Positions 24,228-36,905 of a stretch of 64,000 bases of DNA are shown in pieces; position 1 is the first letter of the stretch; every line of letters begins with the position of its first letter. Origin of the DNA: Gnomoniopsis sp. IMI 355080 (Eukaryota; Ascomycota; Sordariomycetes; Diaporthales; Gnomoniaceae); contig JAPEVC010000039.1 in NCBI GenBank assembly GCA_027946555.1, forward strand, positions 123,151 to 187,150. Reading direction: 5' to 3'. Below the pieces are notes generated by a model. The model saw only the letters and a list, made by a program, of their open reading frames with translations. It was not told the origin of the DNA and ran no database searches. The position numbers and the translations under genes are program-made.

Positions 24228-27200
24228 ATGACTTGTGCGGAGGAGTGCTCATCTAGCGACATTGCTATTATCGGATTGTCATGTCGCTTTGCGGGAGATG
24301 CAAAAGATCTCAACGGATACTGGGAGCTCCTGCGCCAGGGCAAGAGTACGTCCGCTAATCTAGAACGCCTACCTTGCTCAGAGGGTACAGGACTGTTGAC
24401 ATTTCACCAGGTGCATTTAGCCCTCGAGCCCCTTTTGATGGCGCTGCTTCATCACATCCTGGGTACTATTTACAAGACAATGTCTACAAGTTCGACGCGT
24501 CTTTCTTCGGCATCTCGCCCAAGGAAGCCAAGGCTATGGACCCTTCGCAACGTCTTATGCTAGAAGTCACATATGAAGCTTTCGACTCGGCCGGTTTGAC
24601 CCTCGATGCCATTGCTGGCTCCAACACATGTGTCTACGCAGCACAATGGGCATGTGACTACAGAGACATGCTAGCACGGAATGTCCAAAATGCACCTACT
24701 TATGCCGCCACGGGCACAGGCACGACATTGCTCTCGAACCGATTGTCATGGTTCTTTGACCTGCGAGGCCCTAGTTTGACGGTCAATACGGCATGTTCCT
24801 CGAGCATGGTAGCCCTGCACGAAGCTTGCGAAAGTCTTCGCCGAGGAGAGACAGATATGGCGCTCGTATCCAGTGCTAACCTCATCCTTTGTCCTGATAT
24901 GTTCACTTACCTGGGTATGCAGAACTTTCTGTCCACTAGCGGAAAGTGTATGTCGTTCGATGCTGCTGGTGATGGGTACGGTCGAGGGGAAGGAATCGCA
25001 GCCCTCGTGCTCAAGCGAGTCCCAGCAGCGGTGGAGGACAACAGTCCCATCCGCGCCGTGATCCGGGGGACTGGGGTCAATCAGAACGGCAGGATGAAAG
25101 GCATCACGCTACCCAGTGTCGAAGCACAGATTGCGCTCATGAAGAAGACATATCAGAGAGCTGGGCTTCCCGTCACCGAAACCGCTTATGTCGAGGCTCA
25201 CGGAACGGGAACCAAGGCCGGAGATCCCGTGGAGCTGGAAGCGATCGGAAAAGCAATTGCCCAAGCCCGATATTCTGATAGCGGCCAAAGAGTCATTGTG
25301 GGATCTGGAAAGTCCAGCATCGGCCATACCGAGGCTTCGGCGGGCTTGGCGAGTGTGATCCGGAGTGTACTGATTCTTGAGAGCGGCTTGATTCCGCCAA
25401 ATGTTTACCTGACCGAGCTCAACCCTAATCTACGATTAGACGAATGGAAGCTGGAACTACCCACCCAACTCACCCCTTGGCCATCAGAAAGCGACTTTCG
25501 AAGAATCAGCGTGTGCTCGACGGGATACGGCGGAACAAATGCACATGCCATCATTGACGAATCACATCACTACCTGCGCAGAAACGGGCTGCTTGACGAA
25601 GCACAGGTTGCGAGACCGCCATTTTGGGCCGAAGCGGACCAACAGGAACAGACGCTGTCAACCAAGACTGGCCCAGTCAAGGTTGCCTCAAGTACGAAAA
25701 GATTTCTCTTCACTCTTAGTTCCAACAACGAGGAGCAGATCCAACACCAGCTCGCTTCCTTGGCTCGGTGGTGCTCAAGCATTAAAGAAGGGGACAGTGA
25801 AAATGTCCTCTCCGACTTGGCCTATACGTTGAATCATCGGCGCTCCAACTTTTCGTGGAGAACATCAATCACGGCATCCTCGGTATCAGAGCTAATAGTG
25901 GCGACTGGGAATATCATAAAGAGTCCCACTTCACATAGCAAGCGAGCTATGGACAGTGCAGGCCTCTGTTTCGTCTTCACCGGGCAAGGAGCTCAGTGGC
26001 CGCGAATGGGCCAGACACTGTACCTGGAGTCTGCGACGTTTCGCTCTAGCATTGATGCGGCAGGACAATACTTTCGAGATGTTCTCCATTGCTCGTGGTC
26101 TGTGGTCGACGAGCTCTTCCGAGACGAGTCCAAGTCTAGCATCAATCAACATACCTTTGCTCAGCCTCTGACGACAGTGCTTCAGATGGGGCTCGTCGAC
26201 CTCCTGCAAGAGTGGGATATCAAACCGGACTGGATTATTGGTACGTGATGAACGACCCGCCGCAGCAAGCATTGATTAACCTGGCGACCAGGTCATTCCA
26301 GCGGTGAGATAGCGGGGGCGTACTGCCTCGGCGCTTTGACACAACACGATGCGTGGCGGATTGTAAATTCGTGCGGTGCTTTCGATTCGGAGCAAGAAGG
26401 ATACATGATGGCTGTCGGTTTGTCCGAGACAGAAGCCAAATCCATCATCAGCCAAGATGAGGCAGGCAATGTGGTTGTTGCATGCATCAACTCGCCTACC
26501 AACGTTACTCTTGCTGGAGACTGTGCCAGCCTTGACCGTCTCGCGAGGCTTCTGCTCAGTCGCGGAACCGTTAGCCAGCGGCTCCACGTTGATGTCGCGT
26601 ACCATTCTAACCACATGGAAGCAATGGCGACAGGTTACCTTGAAGCCATCTCGCAAGTCATGCCGAGTGAATCTACCCAGGGACGTACCATGTTCTCTGC
26701 CGTCACTGGCGAAGAAGTTCACGCAAGCTATCTGGAGCCTACATACTGGGTCAAGAACCTCGTATCCCAAGTCAAATTCTCCGATGCGGTCACCAATCTC
26801 TTGACATCCTATCCCACACGCGATAAGATCTTTGTGGAGATTGGGCCGCATCAAACTATGCAGGCGCCTCTGAAGCAAATCATCGCTCGTTGCTCTGTCC
26901 AGGGGCAATGCGAGTATGTCTCTGTGCTAAATCGAGGAAAGGACTCGGCCGCGACTACGTATACGGCTGCTGGTCAGCTGTACTCTCTCGGTGTGCCCGT
27001 CAACCTTGCAAAGCTGAACGAGACAGGCCGTCGACCCAACCTTATTGTGGATCTACCGCCCTATTCATGGCGTCATGAGGATACTTACAATGTTGTGGGA
27101 ACAGCAGCGAAGGAGCAACGAAGTCATGAGCCCGTCAGCACAGAATGTCAGTCTCGTCGTGTTTGCTTCTCCGTGGACTGGCAGCCCGCTCCTGAGCTTC

Positions 27201-28915
27201 TACCAGATGCGGCAGCCGAGACGAACGCTGTCACTATTCTTCTCCCCAAGAGACCAACTCAGGCTCTCCGAGCGCTGTCTGGCTTGGTCACCCAACGCCT
27301 ACGATCCGCGGGTTTCCACATGGAATTAGCCGCATGGCCTGCCATCGGCCAAGCAGCACAATGGCGTAGATGCATTTGCTTGGTCGAGCTAGACGCTCCA
27401 TTCTTCGACAATGCGTCTCTCGAAAATTTCAATGCTCTTCAGAAAGTAGTATCAGACGCAAATTCCACGCTTTGGCTGTCGCTGAACACACCTGCCGGCA
27501 GCATTGTCCCAGCTTTAGCACAGACTCTTCGCAACGAAACTCCAGGCCTGCAGTTCCGCACTCTACAGGTTGCGTCACCATATTCCCCTCGTATTGCTCA
27601 TTTGGGGGACAGCATTGCACGGCTCGTCGCATCAAACACCCCGGACGCGGAATTTCGAGAGTCGCACGGCAGGCTGTTCGTGCCTCGTGTGAACGAGGAC
27701 GCTGCTCTGGACGACGTCCTGCGACGCTTTCTCCTACGGCGACAGCGACAGCTAGACGCACCAGGCACTTTGCAGGACCCCGATTGTCAACTTCAATCTA
27801 ATGCAACTTACATACTAGCCGGTGGCCTTGGGGGCTTGGGCCGAAATATTGCCACATTCCTTGTGGACCTGGGCGCCCGACATATCTGCTTCCTTTCTCG
27901 TTCTCCCACGGCGTCTGGGGACGTCGAAATATTTTTGCAGGAACTACGCCAGCGTCAAGTCTCCGTCTCTGCTTATGAATGCGACATTTCGGACATGCGG
28001 TCTCTCCGAGCCACGATCCAGCAATGCCGAAAGGAACAGCCTCCCATCAAGGGCATCATTCAATGCGCCATGGTCTTGCGTGACGTTTCCTTCCAGAAAA
28101 TGAGCCACCAACAATGGCAAGAAGTGCTCCGGCCTAAAGTCCAGGGCAGCGCCAACCTCGCCACCGCCGCCATCGAACCGCGGCACCAGCCCTTCTTCAT
28201 CATGCTCTCGTCCTTCACGGCCGTCTTCGGTAATCGCACTCAAGCCAACTACGTTGCTGCTTGCGCCTACCAGGACGCGCTTGCCCATGACCTGCGCACC
28301 CGCGGTATCCACGCAGTAAGCCTCGACCTCGGTATTATGCGCGATGTCGGGTACCTTGCGCAGCATGGCGCCACGGGCGCGCTGAAGGACTGGGAACAAG
28401 GCTTTGGCCTACGCGGGCATGAAATGCGCGCCCTTCTACACGCCGCCATAGCCAACCAAACGCCTACGCAGCCCATAACAGGCCTCCCCACCGCTGCCGC
28501 CGCTGAGGTTGCTGGGATTGCTCGTCCCTTTTTCCTCGACAGCCCAAAGTTTGCGGCTCTCACAACCTCCAATCACACAGCTCCCGAACAGCACAACACT
28601 GTATTAGCACGACCCACCGCCCCATATCTAACGCATCTGGATCGGTGCTCCGTGGAATCCATGGAGCAGGTCTCGACGGCGTTCTGTGCGGCAATCGCCG
28701 TAGCCTTGCACATGGACGTTGGCGATGTACTTCTGACACGTGCGCTGCATTCTCTGGGCGCCGATTCGCTCACTGTTATCGAGGTGCAAAACTGGCTCTT
28801 CCGCACCCTGGGCGTCCGTCTGTCGTCTGAGGAACTGATGGCTGATGTACCCTTGTCGCGGGTCGTGGAAAGTGTTTGGGAGATCTTTCGGGGTGGGGAG
28901 ACTTGTTCGAAATGA
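24228..28915 (+). CDS. Short reducing-type polyketide synthase (KS-AT-KR-ACP)
   Basis: Three exons give 1523 aa: 24228-24345, 24411-26240 and 26292-28915. Domains are: KS (Cys168 in NTACSSS; EAHGTGT; GHTEASAG), AT (Ser652 in GHSSGE, split by the second intron), KR (GGLGGLG at about 1160, Tyr1303 in TQANY) and ACP (Ser1475 in LGADSL). The AT linker ends near residue 904 (LPPYSWRHEDTYN). From there to the KR NADPH loop only about 255 residues remain, matching the structural KR half. No DH hot-dog motifs, methyltransferase or ER are present. The KS resembles HR-PKS enzymes, so this looks like an HR-PKS lineage that lost DH-MT-ER. The expected output is a beta-hydroxy intermediate, as no dehydratase is available. 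The first intron (65 bp, GTACGT donor) was chosen because it restores the KS N-terminal block (GKSAFS...FDASFFGISPKE). No releasing domain is present. Confidence 0.92.
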
Positions 28916-29615
28916 GTCAGTTCTACGTTTTCTCAAGAGGTTGCCCACGTGGGATTGTTAGATGTGAATTTATTGGTGGAAACAAAGACTTGTACATACA
29001 TAGTAGTATGCAGTAGATGTGCGCGTGGGCTCTAGATTTGGGATTATTCGCTCACCAGATAGATGATGGAAGGACTCGTTAGCACGTTGGTACCAGAAAG
29101 GTAATCCAGTAATATGATGTACGGCCTATCCGAGATCCCATCCGAGCCGATGTCCCGCGTTCCTTCGGAAAGGAGAAGGGTAAAGTGAGCGGATGGCCTG
29201 CCCCGGATGAAGAGCATTGCTGGACTTCAGAGGGCTAGGACAACCTGTTCTTCTCTTCAAGCTGGCTGTGCAGTAGTCAAACATGCTCGATACGTTGGCA
29301 TTGAGTATACACTGCACAGATATCATACCACTGAAGTTCACTAAATACTACCATCAGCAATACACCTGTGCACGCCTTATGTGCCGCGAGCAATGGACAT
29401 GACGGACGATACCTACGTACTGATTTAGACAAGCATTGGCGCAAGAAGCTCAATCAACCATGGTCCCTGAGGCTTTGAAACAAACACTTGCATTTGGCAA
29501 TACTAGGTAGGGCAGACGCTGGCATTGCCATGAACTCCTGAGGGCGTTCATTCAAGGACCATGTCCATGACTCAATTTCCACCATCTTCCTTCGAGTAAC
29601 CTTCAATCCCGTCCA
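28916..29615. other. Convergent intergenic region between PKS and P450 3' ends
   Basis: About 0.7 kb where the plus-strand PKS and the minus-strand P450 converge. No supported gene; presumably two 3' untranslated regions. Confidence 0.4.
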
Positions 29616-31358
29616 TCACTCCACCTCGATCTTCTTCCGACGCACTCTGATCGTCGCCCTCGGCGGAGGTACATTGATCGGACCGAGCACAAAATTTGCC
29701 GGTCGTGCTGGTAAGTACTCGACATCGTAATGCATCAGCATGTATGCCAGCAGCATCTTGAGCATTTGCTCGACCAGGAAGCGGCCAGGACTGTGGCCCG
29801 ATATCAGTACCCAGGTTGTCTATAGACGATGATCCGAACATGGATGGGGGAGAGAGAAAGCGGAGGGGAGCGGAGAAGAAACCCACCAGGCATGTCTTCC
29901 GTGGCCAAACGCCAGATAATCCTTACTCGTGCTAGTCATGCCCAAATTCCTTGCGCGCAGCCAATCCTGCGCCGTCTCCTGGCCCTCGTGCATGCGCGCG
30001 AACCGAAATGCATCGTAACGCGTCGGATCTGGATACAAGTCAGGGTCGAGATGGCGGTCGGCGGCGTTGATGGTGAGGTAGGAACCCTGGGGCGCAATCC
30101 ACGACTCGTCGTTAGGGCCGCGAACACCCGCCGCCGGCACCACTTTGCGCCCCAATGCGAACAGCAAGGACGTGAGTCGCATACTCTCCCGGATTGCCGA
30201 GTCGGTCAAGGACATATGACGCAAAGTTTGCTTGGACCAGGTATGGTTGTGCGTGTTGTATACCTCTTTAGCCTCATCTCGTAAACGGGCAATGTACCCA
30301 CTCTCGGGCCCCGAGCCACATACGTCGAGCAGCACACGGGCCAGAGTCGCAGCAGGTGTTTTGATGGCTGCGAATTCGAGCGCCATCAAACTTCGCGCGA
30401 TAAAGTCTGGGTCGAGTTCCCGGGTGCGGCCCTCGGCGCGAGCGAGTGCGATGTGCCATGTGATGTAGTCCTCAGGTAAAGCATCGGCGGGAAGAGAGCC
30501 ACTGTCAATTTGCGCAAACATGTCCAGGCGCTCGCGGATCAAGGGCAGTGTCCAGCGTGCGCAGCGCCTATAGTGCCAGTGGTTCGGGGCACCAACCGCA
30601 TACCCGACGATATCACGCAGGAAGCGCGGGCTGAGCTGAGTCGCGAAGGTGCAGAGCAGGACATTAGTGGTGAAGGAGTCGGTATGTGACAGATAGTCGC
30701 GATTACGGCACAACGGTAACCCAACCAGGGCGCGGTTCACGACGCGAAGGATCAGCTCCGAGGAGGTGGCCAGCACGTGTACATCGTGCCATTCCGGGGA
30801 CGTTCCCCAAAGCTCGTCGACGGCCGTGCCGATCTCATCCCACATGCCGGCGAGGAGCTTCGCATCCTTGCGCACAATGTACTTATGGATCACGTGCTCG
30901 TGGAACAGTATCCGATTGATACTATCGTCGGTCCAGGCATAGCGACCGGCAAGGATTTCGTAGTGAAAATCAGCCGCGCTGACCACGTGGTCTGGCTGTT
31001 CCAGAAGCCAGCTCAGTTTCTCGGGTGGCAGCGTGATATGCCTCTCGCCTAACGGGTGGGGCACAATGAAGCTTTTGCCGTGCCGCGAGTACTGTGTAGG
31101 GGTCAGAAAAAGTGCCTCACTTGGACTTGTGGACATATGACTTACCTTTTGATAGCCTTCGGCGAACCACTTGCGTCTATTGATGAAGCTCGCAAGTGTC
31201 GCCCACGTGTCGGCTCCCGGCAGTCTTGATGACTTGCCAACCCATGGTATGTCTGGTAGGGGACGAGCTTTGGGATTGGTGAGGAAATACGCAGCAACTG
31301 TTATAAGAAGGGTAATCAGTATGGCGTGGGTGCGTTCGAGCGCGAACAGCGAGTCCAT
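29616..31358 (-). CDS. Cytochrome P450 monooxygenase
   Basis: Three exons give 530 aa: 31358-31146, 31091-29887 and 29790-29616. A hydrophobic N-terminal anchor (about 11-26) is followed by a proline-rich hinge (RPLPDIPWVG), as in ER-bound fungal P450s. Other landmarks are the K-helix ESMR (373-376), a DAFRFARM stretch and the heme loop FGHGRHACPGRF. Its ligand Cys473 is split across the 96-bp second intron, and exon 3 supplies the usual FVLGPINVPPPRATIRVRR ending. The I-helix reads FAAIKTPAAT (311-320) where related enzymes commonly have a second Thr after the first. The heme-loop wording resembles ent-kaurene-oxidase-like fungal P450s. The first intron is 54 nt and open in frame, so retention would add 18 residues. 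ATG 31358 was preferred over 31418 because it starts directly before the anchor. Likely an oxidative tailoring enzyme. Confidence 0.93.
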
Positions 31359-31989
31359 TGTAGCAATTTTGCAATGAAAAAGGAAAAGGATTTGCACGTA
31401 GCACAGTCCCGTCAGCATGAGCCTCTGCTACTGCTTAATAGTAACCGAAATCTTACTTGGGGCCTGTCTCCAGTCTATGATCTTTTTGAGGAGTCATGTC
31501 CACTATGGCGACCACGTGCTCACTTAGCCTGAAGTCCAATTTCACTATGAAGGGAATGTCGGTGCACATGGAGCCAGCAATGATATGCAGGTGCCCTGAT
31601 ATAGTGGCCTTCAGAAATGAAAGCTCATGAGAGTGTCTGAAGGAATACGAATATCTCGAACTGAATTAGTGATATTTCGATCTGTACGGTACACTGCATG
31701 AAGTCGAATTGTCAGTTAAAAAAATATCCTGTTTCATATAATCTGACTCTTTTCTTGCGGCAACGAGATGATGTCTTCGGGTGATTCTTTATTTAGGTAA
31801 TTACTGTCAAATATCTTCTGAGAAGAACTATGTACTATTACCCGAAGATTTGTGTTCTTGCGTGCTGATTATCCATAACGACCTGATCTGTCCTGTGTGG
31901 TATGCCTCTTATATGACTATCCGATTATCTTGAATTTGCGAAGCTTTTTCTTCAAATTACCGTGGGTGATTAACATACCCAGGCACCCA
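31359..31989. other. AT-rich intergenic region between P450 and O-methyltransferase
   Basis: About 0.6 kb, AT-rich, upstream of the P450 and downstream of the O-methyltransferase. No supported gene. Confidence 0.4.
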
Positions 31990-33338
31990 TCAGCCGCTCC
32001 ATGAAGCCTCAATAAAGGACAACTCGCTCCCCTCTATGCTCTTGATACCCAAGAACTCGAAACGCTTGTCTGCCTTTGCAAACAGACTCCCATAAGCCTC
32101 CGCTGGTCGATCCCTAGCGTTAAAATTGGCGAGCATGACCAGATCCATGTACCTCTTCTCCCTCTCTAGAGCCAAGGGCACGCCTCCTACTGGAGGCATC
32201 ACGCTATCCATAATCAACACTCGCGCACCCTTGTCTAGAGCCGGTATCAGTGTCTTCAAGATGCGAATACAGTACTTGTCTGGCCAGTTGTGGAAGACCC
32301 ATCGAAAAAGGTACACCTTTGCGCCTTTGGTAGGCTGAGCATCGAGGAACGAATGTGCTAAAAACTCGACTGGGAGATGCGTGATTTTCGGCGCTGTTGC
32401 AATAGTCTGTGGGAGATCCTGCTGCTCTGTTAACTAACTATCGAAGCATCATGCCGTTATAACTCCGTCTTGCCGATCGAAACACTCACCTGCACGAGGA
32501 ACTTCAGATGAGGGAATTTGCTCGCAATTGCCACTGCAGCATCACCATGACCACCGCCCAGATCGACGACAAGACTGCCCTCAGGCAGCGAGGCCCAATC
32601 GTATCCATTCACCATGTGCCGCAACGACACGCCATCGCGTTTGTCAATCATATTCATGGCGGTCCGCGCGCGGCCCGACCTTGCAGACTCACGTTCCAGA
32701 ATCTCGAACCACGTCGACCTCTGCTGCTTGCCCTCAAGCGCAGCATGCAAGACACTCGCCGCCGAGTCGGCCGGCTCATCAGCCTGTGGATAGCGCGCCA
32801 GGGCCTGTGCAATGAATTGAACGTGCAGCCCATTGTCCAAGATCTTGAGACCTAGCACGTCGTTTAAAACAGGATCTGTGGCCCACAAACGACTTGCCGC
32901 TGAATGTGCGATGCGACCCTTGCTTGGCTCGCGGAAGATGCGATACAATATCGCGGCGCGCAGAATTGTTTCCAGTGCAGATTGCCCAATACCTGTTTGT
33001 TGCGCAAGCTCCGCATACGCAATGCCCTCTGGGTCGTCTAGCGGGATCTTTTGTGGAATCGCGAATTGAAAAATGGTAGCAGCATCAGCTTTGGCATTAG
33101 TTGAGAAATTCATCAATATGGCTCGAGGACCTTGCACTAGCTCATGAAGTTCAAGTGAGGCATCTTGAAGCAGGCGACATGCAGTTTGGATCTCTGGAGG
33201 GAAGGCATTGGTGTCGAGAGCTTGGCCGTTTGCCAGTGAAGGCATTGGCAGGTTGTTTTGGCGCAGGTATGTTGACGCGATGGCCGCATTGTTTGAAATA
33301 GTGGCAGCAAGTTGATCGAAAGTAGTGGTGGTGACCAT
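31990..33338 (-). CDS. Fungal O-methyltransferase (SAM-dependent, COMT-like)
   Basis: Two exons give 426 aa: 33338-32490 and 32421-31990. The N-terminal helical dimerisation half includes a winged-helix-like segment (IPQKIPLDDPEG through RIAHSAASRLWA). The Rossmann SAM-binding loop is VVDLGGGHGD (257-266), and QQDLPQ follows across the intron. The catalytic base is His327 in LFRWVFHNWPDKYC, where family members usually have an H-D or H-N pair. The acceptor at 32422 was chosen because only it restores the QDLPQ frame. It would methylate a hydroxyl, probably a phenol, of the cluster product. It shares its 5' flank (33339-33971) with the divergent dioxygenase gene, which suggests coordinated expression. 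Length is usual for the family. Confidence 0.92.
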
Positions 33339-33971
33339 ATTGGAGCATTATTTCCGTTCACTCGAAATTGTGCACGACTTTCGGTGCCAAATCGAGGATC
33401 ATCAGAACCCCTAATAATTCCTCGCGCGTCGTATTTCGTGACCGTACATATAGCTCATCTACTGAAATGACTCTTGTACGTATGTATGTTCGTTTGTATG
33501 TATACGCGTCCAGCTAGGATTACCTATAGAAACTACAACTGCTCAGGTCGATTAGCCATCTTTGCATCAGCTCTCGGATCGACAAGCACGATTCAATGGG
33601 ACGCAAGTAACCCCTGAGTAGAGGAAGCAAGGGCCTGTAACGTTCCAAGCTAGGGCCTATCAAAACAGCATACCATAACCACGTTTCTAGCAAAAGTAAT
33701 CAGTTATCTGAGGTCCGGCGGGGACTTCGGGATTTCTAGTGGGGCTTTCTAGCAAACACAATAACCTTCGGTCCATTTTTGTCGGGTTTTGGGCAGGTCA
33801 AAGCATTTTTCCTGCCTTCGCCATGGAAGTATTCTATCCCAGTCTACGGTTCTTGCAAAGCCAAGGACTGGTATCATAGCAGTATAATAAAAGACTACAT
33901 ACCTAATGTTGCTGTTCGCTTCAATCAAATGCGTGGCTCCTAAGTCAACATTCCCTATCACATCTGCCATA
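33339..33971. promoter_or_regulatory. Divergent promoter region between O-methyltransferase and TauD-like dioxygenase
   Basis: 633 bp between two outward-facing start codons. No confident binding sites were recognised. Confidence 0.5.
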
Positions 33972-35474
33972 ATGTCTCCAGCTACCATTGCCACTGAAAA
34001 ACCAGCCGCTCCTGAGCTGCCCGAGCGTTCTAGGCAAAGGCTTGAGGCCGCTGGCATCGACCTTACCCAAGCCTATCCCGAACATCCTAAAAAGGTCCTT
34101 TATCTGCAAGATGTTTACAAACTTCGTGGCGAGGACCGTGAGTATATTGATCCCGCTTCTCGTGCCGACCCAGAAAAGAAAGCCCTCTTCTCTGCAGCCA
34201 AAGAAGTACGTATTGAATAATTCTTCCGAACCACCTGCTCCCGTGTCTAATATATGCGAAGGTGAAAGATGTGACCGTTCACATAGGCACTGAAATCACG
34301 GGCCTGCAGTTGAAGGATCTCACCAATCAACAGAGGGTATGTGAATTGTTCTTCGCACGAATTTTGGGGACAACTGCTTAATAGCTCCAGGATGAACTCG
34401 CTCTTCTGATCGCAGAGCGAGGCGTGGTCTTCTTCCGGGACCAGGATTTGAGCCCGCAGAAGCAACTGGAACTGGGCGCGTACTTTGGCGAAGTCGAGGT
34501 GAATCCTCAAGATGCATATGTCCCTGGACTTCCCGGAACCACTGTCGTCTGGTTTGTCAACCCTTCGTCCAAATCACAGCAATCTTGTTCCTCATATTTC
34601 ATTTTAGGCCGGCATTTACTGCGACTATGCCCATGTTCGACTACTATTTCCGCAACCCCTTTGGCACTCAGCGCTGGCACACTGACATGGCCTACGAGCA
34701 CCAGCCTCCAGGATATACGTGAGTAGAATACAAACCCCTGTTTTGCCTCAATGGCTTGATAGATTGACCCTCTGCACAGGCATTTGCATAATGATGCTGT
34801 CCCAGAGGTGGGCGGCGACACGCTCTGGGCCAGCGGCTATGCAGCGTATGACAAGTTGTCGCCCGCATTCCGCGAGATGATCGATGGGCGCGAGTGCGTA
34901 TATCGCTCTGCGTACAAATTCCTGGATCGCGAAGACCCAGTGGGCGGGCCCAAGCTTGTCGAACGGACGCACCCCATGGTCAGAGTAAGTAGCGGCTCGG
35001 TCGTCTGCTTTGAGGCCAGCAAATGTGCTCGTGAATGGGGAATATTACTGACATGTGTCGCTTGGACGATTAGGTACACCCCGTGACGGGCTGGAAGTCA
35101 CTGTACGTTAACCGTGCCATGACGCTGCGCATTGTCGGGCTTGACCAGGGCGAGAGCGATGCCATTTTGAACTACCTCTTCAGCGTCTACGAGGGCAATG
35201 TCGACATCCAGTGTCGCTTCAGGTGGACACCGGGGACCTCGGCAATTTGGGACAACCGGTAAGTGTAGCTTCGAGTAGAGGGATTGCGTGCGTGTGCTAG
35301 GGCATGAACTAACGCGAAAATAGAGTCACTATGCATAGTGCAGCTTGGGACTACGAAGGTCAGGGCAAGCGGCATGGCACTCGAGTTTCCAGTTTGGCAG
35401 AAAAGCCTTTCTATGACCCCAAGGCTACAAGCAGACGACGTGCATTGGGTATCGCCGGCCCTAAAGAGTATTAG
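33972..35474 (+). CDS. TauD/TfdA-family Fe(II)/2-oxoglutarate dioxygenase
   Basis: Seven exons give 373 aa: 33972-34205, 34262-34336, 34391-34551, 34608-34718, 34780-34984, 35074-35258 and 35324-35474. All six introns are 54-89 bp, and every junction restores family-conserved sequence. Iron ligands are His181 and Asp183 (RWHTDM) and His328 (VTMHSAAWDY). Arg344 in the KRHGTRVSS block is the likely 2-oxoglutarate anchor. The ERGVVFFRDQDL (exon 3) and HNDAVPEVGGDTLWAS (exon 5) blocks are typical of fungal alpha-ketoglutarate-dependent taurine/sulfonate dioxygenase-like proteins. Such enzymes can serve sulfur scavenging or hydroxylate secondary metabolites. Position next to the methyltransferase favours tailoring but does not prove it. 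The gene appears intact. Confidence 0.92.
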
Positions 35475-36905
35475 ATGTTCTCAACTGGGAGATCAGAACT
35501 GCAGCATAGCCTTTGATAATATTTGTTGTCTACAATGGCGTGCCATTCTATACCTCATGTTTTCATCCATGGATTTTCCCCTGCCTGCGGCTAGCGTTCA
35601 CATTAAGGTAAACTTCAAAGTCACCTAAGGCCAAACACTATTCAAAATGAATCCCTGAAGACATTTTCGAACCTTGATACTGTGTCGCTCCCTTGGTAGA
35701 CTCTGAGGACGTGCAATTCATTGTTGGAATTGTATTTGCAGTTGCGAGATTAGTTAGAGAGCGTTTCTGGAATCACATCATATTAGCGGGAGTTGTTCTA
35801 TACTCGCAGTTACAGGCAAGAACGACGGTCTTGGTCTCCCCAGTACGCTCATCCATGAATATAAACTGGTTGTAGTTGAGCTCGAAGCCTCGGGCACCTT
35901 CCATGGAAAGAGGTGACGGCTGAGAGTATCGCTTTCTTGCGGAGTGTTACCTAGTAGAAGGAATGGCAGGTCTGGCGTCAAGAAAATGGCTGGGGGTTCC
36001 GTGGCGGGGCCTTGATGAAAGAGGTGTACTATAGAAGTGACAAAAGCCATTGTAAAGGGGCAGTGGTTGCATCTGTTCCCGGGAGGTTGTCGTGTGTGCC
36101 TCTTGAGTCAAGCAGGAAAGATTTTTTGGGCTAAGGCGTCGAGTGTGTCAACAGGAATGGAAGTTCATTAGGGCTAGCCTTGAGTTGGGGGGGGGTGGGC
36201 AATGGCTGACTTACCTTCAGCCTCATGTCCGCAATAGGGAATACAGGAACGTAAGGTCGTCGGTCTTCTCATATCATTAGTTCCGCTACATTTGCTCCAG
36301 TCTCAGCTCTGCAGATAATCATTGAATCCAGTGCTTGAAATCATCGTGCGCTGTCTATGTGAGGGTCCGCTGCTCCAGACACCCCGGGCAATGGCAGCTT
36401 CGTTGCGCAATACACGAGCAGCCTTGTGACCATGAGGAATCAGAATCACTCTGGTACAAAGTCTGCTCTAGGATCTCCAATGCGGCGAGAGCTGACGATA
36501 ATTAGCAGGCTGCAGGGTAAAATCGGGGGATTTCGCTTGTCTTGTACCTTAAGTAGGCAATATGTCCATGTCTTTCACATCGTTTTGCACAAGGGCGCTG
36601 TTCCTCGTAGCAAGCGCGGACTGCACCTTCAGTCCCCATTCTGCACGCTAACATGATATGTGGCATTGACACTGCCAAGCAGACGGCCCTGCGCCGCTGG
36701 GGAGCGGAGAGCATCTGTACAGCAGTGCGAGCAGATTGCTCGACCCGCCGGCCCACTTTGACGCAGTTGGAGCGCATAGATGTTGGCGGTCGTACTTTCG
36801 CGGAGCCCGCTTGCGGATATGCATTACCCTTGCGTCCAACGTTCTTTTCTATCTCAACCCCTTGTTTTAACAGCTTGCCGCCTGCACTGCAGAATTTGCA
36901 ACGCT
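35475..36905. other. Intergenic region marking the right edge of the polyketide locus
   Basis: About 1.4 kb with only short unsupported frames. A G-rich run occurs near 36187-36199. No mobile element recognised. Confidence 0.4.

Noticed and set aside
31092..31145. 54-nt in-frame segment in the P450 read as coding
   Set aside because: It has GTAAGT and CACAG borders and encodes sequence absent from P450s, so it is an intron that happens to be open.
259..35474. Direct assignment of the cluster to a named product such as a resorcylic acid lactone or depside
   Set aside because: Domain order alone does not separate these, and the double-ACP TE enzyme plus the KS-AT-KR-ACP partner matches no pathway I can name with confidence.
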